NCBI GenBank assembly: GCA_958448395.1
Contig: CAUDDP010000041.1
Location: 1 to 19,714, forward strand
Direction: 5' to 3'
Source: an uncultured Oscillospiraceae bacterium
GTDB taxonomy: Bacteria > Bacillota > Clostridia > Oscillospirales > Ruminococcaceae
DNA length: 19,714 nucleotides
Below, in pieces: positions 14,586 through 19,714 of the stretch. The stretch's first letter is position 1. Every line of letters begins with the position of its first letter. The notes below the pieces were generated by a model. It had not been told where the DNA came from and searched no databases. It worked only from the letters and a program-made list of their open reading frames with translations. A program made the translations under genes and the position numbers.

Positions 14586-15617
14586 ATGAATCCTGTCGAA
14601 ACCACAACCACAACACCAAACCTGACATCCATCCCGCCCGAATCTGTATCTGACTCGGTGTATGTTCTGCTCCAACACAGTCAAGACAGTTTGGAGAAAC
14701 TCAATGAAACCGATCAGCATTTGCAGGCATGCTACGCTCAACTGGCACAGGAAACACTTCCGCTGGACACCACTGCACGCAAACGACATGAAGCAATCCG
14801 AGAGGAAATTGCGGCATTAAAAAACGCTGCTGGAAACTATAAAAAATGCTATAATACAACCTCTGCCATGACAGATGAACTGCAAACCCGACTGCACGAT
14901 ACCGAACGTAGTCAGAAAAAAGGGCTTGTTCCAAAAGCTCCAGCAAATGCAACGATTGACTTTGCAGAACGAAAAATCGGTCACTTTGCACAGGGACTGA
15001 ATTTTTACAAGCTGTTTCTTATCTTATTTACAGGCAGCTTTGCAGGTGTGATCGTCGAACTACTCTGGTGCCTGCTGCGAAATGGTTATTTTGAAAGCCG
15101 TGCCGGTCTGGTATATGGTCCTTTCAACCTACTCTATGGGGCTGGTGCAGTGGCACTAACGCTTGCCCTTTACCGATTTCGTAACCGTAACAGCAGCATT
15201 TCCTTTTTAGGTGGTCTGCTTGTCGGCAGTGTAGTAGAATATGCTTGTTCATGGGGACAGGAAGCAGCGTTTGGCTCTTGCTCTTGGGATTACAGCAGTA
15301 TGCCATTCAACATCCATGGCAGAATCTGCTTGCTTTATTCCGTCTTTTGGGGATTGCTCGGTGTCCTTTGGATGAAAAATCTCTATCCCCGGATTGCAAA
15401 ATGGATTTTACGCATTCCAAATCATACCGGAAAGATCATTACATGGATTTTGTTTGTGTTTCTCCTATTCGATGCAGTCATGACCATCGGAGCAGTGTTT
15501 CGCTGGTCACAGAGAATCGACGGCGTTACTGCAACCAATGGGCTTCAGATCTTTTTTGATATGCACTTTCCCAATGCCAGAATGGAACGAATTTTTGCCA
15601 ACATGAAATTCCAGTGA
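14586..15617 (+). CDS. Membrane protein with N-terminal coiled coil and CmpB-type (putative ABC transporter IV) domain
   Basis: The protein has 343 residues. Residues 1-20 are Thr/Pro-rich, and 25-112 are predicted helical/coiled coil. From about 140 onward there are about five membrane segments (142-165, 177-197, 204-224, 245-263, 284-306). The conserved pattern GLVYGPFNLLYGAGAV, EYACSWGQEAAFG, WDYSSMPFNIHGRICL matches the PF06541 family (ABC_trans_CmpB), whose biochemical role is unsettled despite its name. AGGAGGTG lies ten bases before the ATG. No ATPase or other transporter gene adjoins it. The long cytoplasmic coiled coil in front of the CmpB domain looks unusual to me and could mediate partner binding. 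Confidence 0.85.
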   Translation: MNPVETTTTTPNLTSIPPESVSDSVYVLLQHSQDSLEKLNETDQHLQACYAQLAQETLPLDTTARKRHEAIREEIAALKNAAGNYKKCYNTTSAMTDELQTRLHDTERSQKKGLVPKAPANATIDFAERKIGHFAQGLNFYKLFLILFTGSFAGVIVELLWCLLRNGYFESRAGLVYGPFNLLYGAGAVALTLALYRFRNRNSSISFLGGLLVGSVVEYACSWGQEAAFGSCSWDYSSMPFNIHGRICLLYSVFWGLLGVLWMKNLYPRIAKWILRIPNHTGKIITWILFVFLLFDAVMTIGAVFRWSQRIDGVTATNGLQIFFDMHFPNARMERIFANMKFQ

Positions 15618-15679
15618 TCCCCTTTTTTCGTGTGCATCCGCTTTGCAGCAAAATACGGCAAAATCTAACATAATTTTGC

Positions 15680-15708
15680 TTGACGGCATTTTGTAAATAT
15701 GGTATGCT
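15680..15708 (+). promoter_or_regulatory. Promoter of an orphan mini-transcript
   Basis: TTGACG (15680-15685) and TATGCT (15703-15708) are separated by 17 bp on the plus strand, 62 nt after the CmpB-like stop. The predicted RNA would run from about 15715 to the terminator ending near 15902, roughly 190 nt. Confidence 0.65.
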
Positions 15709-15754
15709 AAAAAAGCTGTGTGCCAATTTGCTAAACGGAAAGGATTTTTGACGC

Positions 15755-15838
15755 ATGATGACAAATCACTATTATTTCGCACTCATTCTTACCATTGCCA
15801 TGTTCCGCTGTCAGACAACGGAACCTACAGCCGCTTAA
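15755..15838 (+). CDS. 27-codon mini-ORF, leader-peptide-like
   Basis: Two tandem ATGs (15755 and 15758) follow GGAAAGGA (15737-15744) by ten bases. The peptide begins MMTNHYYFALILTIAMF, with a hydrophobic core and two adjacent Tyr plus Phe, and ends with a polar tail of Thr, Glu, Pro and Ala before TAA. The last codons overlap a GTTCCG/CGGAAC hairpin, and a strong terminator begins 19 nt after the stop. This layout (promoter, ribosome site, short ORF, hairpins, terminator) is that of an amino-acid attenuation leader, but the next gene is on the opposite strand, so it cannot attenuate it in cis. It may encode a small membrane peptide or be part of a regulatory RNA. Confidence 0.45.
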   Translation: MMTNHYYFALILTIAMFRCQTTEPTAA

Positions 15839-15856
15839 CCACCTTTCACACAACGA

Positions 15857-15902
15857 AACAACGCCGCCAGTGACACATACACCAGCGGCGTTGTTATTTT
15901 TT
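15857..15902 (+). terminator. Intrinsic terminator of the mini-transcript, also facing proA
   Basis: AACAACGCCGC (15857-15867) pairs perfectly with GCGGCGTTGTT (15885-15895) across a 17-nt loop, followed by ATTTTTTC on the plus strand. On the minus strand the U run is weak (TTTCGTTG), so the plus direction is favoured, although it may also end the proBA transcript. The 15618-15922 gap contains only this unit. Confidence 0.82.
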
Positions 15903-15922
15903 CTTTGATAATCACATCTATG

Positions 15923-17182
15923 TTACCGAATCTGTCCGTCTCCGCTAATCAGATACTTCACAGTTGTCAATTCCTTCAAGCCCATTGGACCTCTTGCGTG
16001 CAGCTTCTGTGTAGAAATGCCAATCTCTGCTCCATAGCCAAATTCACCACCGTCTGTAAACCGCGTGGAGGCATTCACATAAACTGCTGCGGCATCCACT
16101 TCCTGCTGAAACCGCTTTGCAGCAGTCAGACTTCTTGTCACAATGCATTCCGAATGCTTTGTGCCGTACTTGGCAATGTGTGCAATCGCTTCCTCCAGAT
16201 CCGAAACCACCTTGACAGAAATTTTATAGTCCAGAAACTCTGTTGCATACTCCGTTTCTGTTGCTGGCAGAACGGTTTCTCCCAAAATCGCACGAGTTTT
16301 CTCACAGCCATAGATGGTCACATCATGTGCGGCAAAAGCCTGCTGTACCATCGGCAAAAGCTTTTCTGCAACCGCTTCATGTACCAAAAGTCCTTCAATT
16401 GCATTGCAGACAGACGGACGCTGTGTTTTGGCATTGTCAATGATGCGGGTTGCCATTTCATAATCTGCATCCCCATCTAAACAACTGTCCACATATACAT
16501 GGCAGTTGCCCACACCTGTTTCAATAACCGGTACCGTTGCCTGTTGTACCACTGCCTGAATCAATCCGGCACCGCCTCTGGGAATCAGCACATCCAAATA
16601 CCCATTCAACTTCATCATATCGCTTGCCGTCTGACGGGAAGTATCTTCTACCAACTGCATCACATCAGCCGGAAATCCAACAGATTCCACTGCTTCCCGC
16701 ATGATTGCCATCAGGCAGGTATTAGAGTGAATCGCTTCCTTGCCGCCACGCAAAATGACAGCATTCCCTGCTTTCAGGCAAAGCGTTGCCGCATCTACAG
16801 TGACATTTGGTCGGGATTCAAAGATAATGCCAATGACGCCAAGCGGCACTCTGGTCTTCAGAATCTGCAAGCCATTTGGTCGTACCGAACCGCTTTCCAC
16901 CACGCCAACCGGATCATCCATGGCAATCAATTCCTGAATGGCATCTGCTATCCCCTGAATCCGTGCCGGTGTCAGACGCAGACGATCCTGTAAAGAAGCC
17001 GTCATATTATTCTGCACCGCAGCATCCAAATCCTTGGCATTTGCCTGCAAAATGCGGTCGGTCTGCTGTGTCAAAGCGGCTGCGATTGCAGTCAATGCAT
17101 CATTTTTCGCCTTTGGACTGGCATTGGCAATCGCTGGTGCAGCGACTTTTGCCTTTTCTCCGAGTGTTTGTGCATAGTTCAT
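15923..17182 (-). CDS. proA: Gamma-glutamyl phosphate reductase (glutamate-5-semialdehyde dehydrogenase)
   Basis: The 419-residue enzyme carries out the second step of proline synthesis, reducing gamma-glutamyl phosphate with NADPH. It has the ALDH fold with catalytic Cys259 in RPSVCNAIEGLLVH. Other family motifs are VPLGVIGIIFESRPNVT (112-128), LKAGNAVILRGGKEA (136-150), PRGG (201-204), VNASTRFTDGGEFGYGAEIG and the ending LKELTTVKYLISGDGQIR. Length is standard. The start ATG at 17182 overlaps the proB stop by four bases, so the two are translationally coupled. It is the last gene of a four-gene operon. Confidence 0.97.
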   Translation of the reverse strand: MNYAQTLGEKAKVAAPAIANASPKAKNDALTAIAAALTQQTDRILQANAKDLDAAVQNNMTASLQDRLRLTPARIQGIADAIQELIAMDDPVGVVESGSVRPNGLQILKTRVPLGVIGIIFESRPNVTVDAATLCLKAGNAVILRGGKEAIHSNTCLMAIMREAVESVGFPADVMQLVEDTSRQTASDMMKLNGYLDVLIPRGGAGLIQAVVQQATVPVIETGVGNCHVYVDSCLDGDADYEMATRIIDNAKTQRPSVCNAIEGLLVHEAVAEKLLPMVQQAFAAHDVTIYGCEKTRAILGETVLPATETEYATEFLDYKISVKVVSDLEEAIAHIAKYGTKHSECIVTRSLTAAKRFQQEVDAAAVYVNASTRFTDGGEFGYGAEIGISTQKLHARGPMGLKELTTVKYLISGDGQIR

Positions 17183-17994
17183 CCTATCTGTTCTCCTTTC
17201 TCTTGTTTCGCAAGGAATAATGTTCCCACTGGTTTATTATCAAACAAATCATAGAGTAAGTCTGGATTTTTGCCGTTCATAATTACCATATCAATGCCGT
17301 TTTCTGTTGCAATCTGAGCTGCGTTGAGTTTGGTTGCCATACCACCTGTTCCAAGTGTCGTACCGGCACCGCCTGCCATCTGTAGAATGGTGTCATCAAT
17401 CGCCTTCACCAACGGTACTACCTCTGCATCCTCATGCGTCCGTGGGTCTGCGGAAAACAAACCGTCAATATCGGATAGAATCAACAGCAGATCGGCATCT
17501 GCAACCGTAGAAATCACTGCGGAAAGCGAATCATTCTCCCCAATTTCCAGTTCCAATTCATCAATTGCAACCGTATCATTTTCGTTTACAATCGGAATGA
17601 CACCCAATTCCAGCAATCTTTGGATGGTATTCTGTACATGGCGGCAGCGTTCCGGATTCTGCACAATCGTCTTTGTCAGCAGAATCTGTGCGACTGTAAT
17701 GCTGTATTTGGAAAACATATCATCATAAATATGCATCAGTTCACACTGTCCGACTGCGGCAGCTGCCTGTTTGGATGGCGTATCCTTGGGTTTTTCCGAC
17801 AAATTCAGCTTACCCACACCCATACCTACGGCACCGGAGGAAACCAGCAAAATTTCTTTTCCGGCATTATGTAAATCCGACAGCACCTGTACCAAGCTGG
17901 TCATGCGGCGAATATTCAATTTTCCGGTTTTGTGGGTCAGGGTAGAGGTGCCGAGTTTAATTACAATTCGTTTTTTCTTTGTAAAGTCAACCAT
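17179..17994 (-). CDS. proB: Glutamate 5-kinase (gamma-glutamyl kinase), short form without PUA domain
   Basis: The 271-residue enzyme phosphorylates glutamate in the first step of proline synthesis. The amino acid kinase fold shows KLGTSTL (13-19), VSSGAVGMG (51-59), IPIVNENDTV (133-142), ENDSLSA (153-159), LSDIDGLF (173-180) and GTGGMATK (215-222). It ends at the kinase domain, about 100 residues shorter than the E. coli and B. subtilis proteins that carry a C-terminal PUA domain. Such short forms are known in other Firmicutes; feedback inhibition and oligomer state may differ. GGAG precedes the ATG by nine bases. It begins 17 nt after the hydroxyacid dehydrogenase stop. Confidence 0.96.
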   Translation of the reverse strand: MVDFTKKKRIVIKLGTSTLTHKTGKLNIRRMTSLVQVLSDLHNAGKEILLVSSGAVGMGVGKLNLSEKPKDTPSKQAAAAVGQCELMHIYDDMFSKYSITVAQILLTKTIVQNPERCRHVQNTIQRLLELGVIPIVNENDTVAIDELELEIGENDSLSAVISTVADADLLLILSDIDGLFSADPRTHEDAEVVPLVKAIDDTILQMAGGAGTTLGTGGMATKLNAAQIATENGIDMVIMNGKNPDLLYDLFDNKPVGTLFLAKQEKGEQIG

Positions 17995-18011
17995 TATTTT
18001 CTACTCCATTT

Positions 18012-18962
18012 TTAGTGTACCACATGCTGCGGTGTTCCGTTCAAAAAAGCGGCTACGTTATCCGTTACAATTTGCAGCAGCCGTTTTCTCGTCTCCAGCG
18101 GTGCCCATGCAATGTGCGGTGTAATGATACAATTCGCTAGCTGTCGCAGTGGGGTATACGCCGTCATTGGCTCGGTATCCAGTACATCCAGTGCAGCACC
18201 TGCAATGGTTCCATCCTGCAATGCAGCTGCCAGTGCCGCCTCATCCACAATGCCGCCTCTTGCGGTATTGATGAGAAAAGCAGTGGGCTTCATGGATGCC
18301 AGCCGTTCCCGGCAAACCAAACGTGCCGTTTCCGGCGTAAGCGGGGTGTGAATTGTCAACACATCTGCTGTCTGAAAGGCTTTTTCTATCGAAATCAGCG
18401 GATATGGGCAGTCCTGCGGCTGGGTACGTGTGGTAATCTGCACCTGCATGCCAAACGCACTGCCGATTTCTGCAACCTTTCTGCCAATACTGCCATAACC
18501 GATGATGCACAGGACCTTTCCTGCCAGTTCCGCAGTCGGATAGGGAAACCATGAAAACTGCAAGGATTTCTCCCATGCACCAGCACGCACCGCACGGTCA
18601 TAAGCAGCAATCCGACTGTAGTGATGCAGCATGAGTGCAAAGGTATGCTGTGCCACTGCCATGGTAGAATAGCTGCCCGCATTGCAGACGGTAATGTTTC
18701 GTTTTGCAGCGGCAGCCATATCAATGTTATTATAACCGGTTGCCATTACACCAATATATTTTAAATTGGGACAGGCGTGAATCACCTCTGCTGTAATGGG
18801 CGTTTTATTGCAGAGCAGCAATTCTGCATCGCCGATACGAGCTGCTGCCTCCTCCGGAGCCGTCAGCGGATAAGCAGTCACATTTGCCAGAGCCTGCAAT
18901 CCATCGGCAGAAAGGTCATTTGTCATGGAAAGTGTGTTCCAGTCCGTTATTACCAGCTTCAC
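18012..18962 (-). CDS. D-isomer-specific 2-hydroxyacid dehydrogenase, NAD-binding
   Basis: The 316-residue protein belongs to the family of hydroxypyruvate reductases, D-lactate dehydrogenases and 3-phosphoglycerate dehydrogenases. It has VMATGYNNID (72-81), the NAD-binding GYGSIG (155-160), and the catalytic trio Arg235 (NTARGG), Glu264 (LDTEP) and His283 (TPHIAWA). The start overlaps the upstream small membrane gene stop by four bases, and proB follows 17 nt downstream. The substrate is not readable; hydroxypyruvate/glycerate-type activity is the nearest guess. A link to proline metabolism is inferred only from the operon. It has no ACT domain, so it is not a full-length regulatory SerA. 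Confidence 0.9.
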   Translation of the reverse strand: MKLVITDWNTLSMTNDLSADGLQALANVTAYPLTAPEEAAARIGDAELLLCNKTPITAEVIHACPNLKYIGVMATGYNNIDMAAAAKRNITVCNAGSYSTMAVAQHTFALMLHHYSRIAAYDRAVRAGAWEKSLQFSWFPYPTAELAGKVLCIIGYGSIGRKVAEIGSAFGMQVQITTRTQPQDCPYPLISIEKAFQTADVLTIHTPLTPETARLVCRERLASMKPTAFLINTARGGIVDEAALAAALQDGTIAGAALDVLDTEPMTAYTPLRQLANCIITPHIAWAPLETRKRLLQIVTDNVAAFLNGTPQHVVH

Positions 18963-19243
18963 TTAGCATCCGCCTCCTGTTTCTTTTTGGGACTGCAAAT
19001 GCGTAAAACGATGCTAATCACCAATGCAAGCAGCATATCCAGTCCAATCAATAATCCAACTGTATAAAACAGGATATTATTTTCGGGCTGAATATAAATC
19101 AGCAGAGAAGCCGGCATGGCAGCCGCCATCATCAACTGATAGGGTTTCTTCAAACGAATAAATTGTGCCAGAAAAAAGACGCAGCCCAACACACACAATA
19201 CAATGTGGTACGGCAGCGGCAACGGAAATGTAGTTGCATCCAT
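18959..19243 (-). CDS. Small three-span membrane protein, function unknown
   Basis: The 94-residue protein has hydrophobic segments at about 12-29, 37-53 and 57-80 and a basic tail ending KKKQEADAK. I recognise no family. The ribosome site is weak (AAGGGAAG about 13 nt before ATG). Its stop overlaps the next start by four bases (ATGA), which argues that it is a real, coupled gene and the first of the operon leading to proBA. Confidence 0.75.
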   Translation of the reverse strand: MDATTFPLPLPYHIVLCVLGCVFFLAQFIRLKKPYQLMMAAAMPASLLIYIQPENNILFYTVGLLIGLDMLLALVISIVLRICSPKKKQEADAK

Positions 19244-19299
19244 ACTATTTGGTGCACTTCCCTTCTTATCAATTTGATCTGGAAACAGATACTTCTTTT

Positions 19300-19328
19300 A
19301 TTATAAACGATTTTCTGCCATATTGCAA
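19300..19328 (-). promoter_or_regulatory. Promoter of the membrane protein-dehydrogenase-proBA operon
   Basis: TTGCAA (19323-19328) and a perfect TATAAT (19300-19305) with 17 bp spacing lie on the minus strand. Repeat copy R5 begins about 20 bp upstream of the -35 box. No T-box or other recognisable leader is seen in the leader of about 50 nt. Confidence 0.85.
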
Positions 19329-19348
19329 GTGGTTTTCCAGAAAACACA

Positions 19349-19683
19349 CGCAAATCCATTTTTGTATTTTCTCGCACGGATACCAGTCTCATCTTCGCCA
19401 AGCGAAACCAGCTTGACCGCAGTTGCCATTCGGCAGAGAATCCACACCATCATTTTTGTATTTTCCCCCACGGATAACGATCTCATCTCCGCCGGCAGAA
19501 TCGCTACGCTGTCTGCCTGTGTCCGCTGTCCGCCCTGTTTTGGTGTCCAAATTTGCAGCCAAATCACTCTAAATTTCTACATTCTGCATCGTTTTGTTAT
19601 TTTAGAGGGCGGACAGCGGCAGCGTATTCTTCATTTCGTTATCTTGTCCAACTCGTTTCCTCTGCAAGGGGGACAGCTTGTCC
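19349..19683 (+). repeat. Intergenic repeat copy R5, compound (two tandem units)
   Basis: The first unit (19349-19445) has the CGCAAATCCATTTTTGTATT end module, CACGGATACCAGTCTCATC, a small TTCGC/GCGAA hairpin and AGCTTGACCGCA (19410-19421). The second unit (19446-19683) restarts with CATTTTTGTATTTTC and matches 14061-14286 without gaps. It keeps the 14-bp inverted repeat (CCGCTGTCCGCCCT and its complement) but loses the right arm of the 13-bp hairpin after TTGTCC. The 31 nt beyond it hold nothing I recognise. Confidence 0.85.
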
Positions 19684-19714
19684 AATGTCATTAACTTAAA
19701 ACCGCCCTCGAATG

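Noticed and set aside
19244..19299. Proline T-box leader for the proBA operon
   Set aside because: The leader of about 50 nt is too short and has no T-box sequence or terminator.
14061..19683. CRISPR array or transposase remnant at the repeats
   Set aside because: There are no regularly spaced short repeats, no cas genes, and no ORF resembling a transposase in or next to any copy.

Overview
The window looks like a piece of chromosome from a low-to-moderate G+C Gram-positive anaerobe of the class Clostridia. An origin in or near the Oscillospiraceae/Ruminococcus group is my inference, drawn from the protein sequences, the greA-lysS pairing, strong AGGAGG-type ribosome sites, near-consensus sigma-A promoters with 16-17 bp spacers, and a glycogen branching enzyme. 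I see no phage, transposase, CRISPR, tRNA or rRNA genes. Most genes lie on the minus strand; the exceptions are the TetR regulator, fba and a CmpB-like membrane protein.

Layout from left to right: (1) A minus-strand operon (186-2885): a YtrA-type GntR repressor behind its own operator-promoter, an ABC ATPase, a six-helix permease, a 34-residue single-span membrane peptide that is easily missed, and a lipoprotein. (2) A membrane-anchored protein of unknown function followed by nfo (2970-4799). (3) greA-lysS (4903-7041) from a perfect TTGACA-17-TATAAT promoter. (4) guaA (7529-9064), also from a perfect-consensus promoter. (5) aqpZ (9324-10022) and glgB (10197-12095), with a divergent TetR-family regulator (12304-12846). 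(6) Class II fructose-bisphosphate aldolase fba (13099-13962), with a structured 5' leader and a strong terminator. (7) A 623-nt gap with a hairpin-rich repeat. (8) A coiled-coil/CmpB-type membrane protein (14586-15617). (9) A tiny self-contained plus-strand transcription unit (15680-15902) with promoter, ribosome site, 27-codon ORF and terminator. (10) A minus-strand operon (15923-19243): small membrane protein, D-2-hydroxyacid dehydrogenase, proB, proA, with 4-nt overlaps at two junctions.

The most unusual signals are outside the conventional genes. A mosaic family of hairpin-rich intergenic repeats occurs at five gene boundaries (1-127, 7208-7294, 9167-9254, 14061-14345, 19349-19683). It includes a 226-bp ungapped pair that I count as about 92% identical. 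Three copies sit just upstream of promoter -35 boxes. The second signal is the orphan mini-transcript between the CmpB-like gene and proA, which is built like an attenuation leader but has no downstream gene on its strand. The third is the unannotated cationic membrane peptide inside the GntR-ABC operon. LysRS also carries unusual residues at positions that normally line the lysine pocket.

The known genes cover purine synthesis (guaA), proline synthesis (proBA), glycogen branching (glgB), glycolysis (fba), translation and transcription (lysS, greA), DNA repair (nfo) and water transport (aqpZ), so this is ordinary core chromosome with unusual intergenic content.
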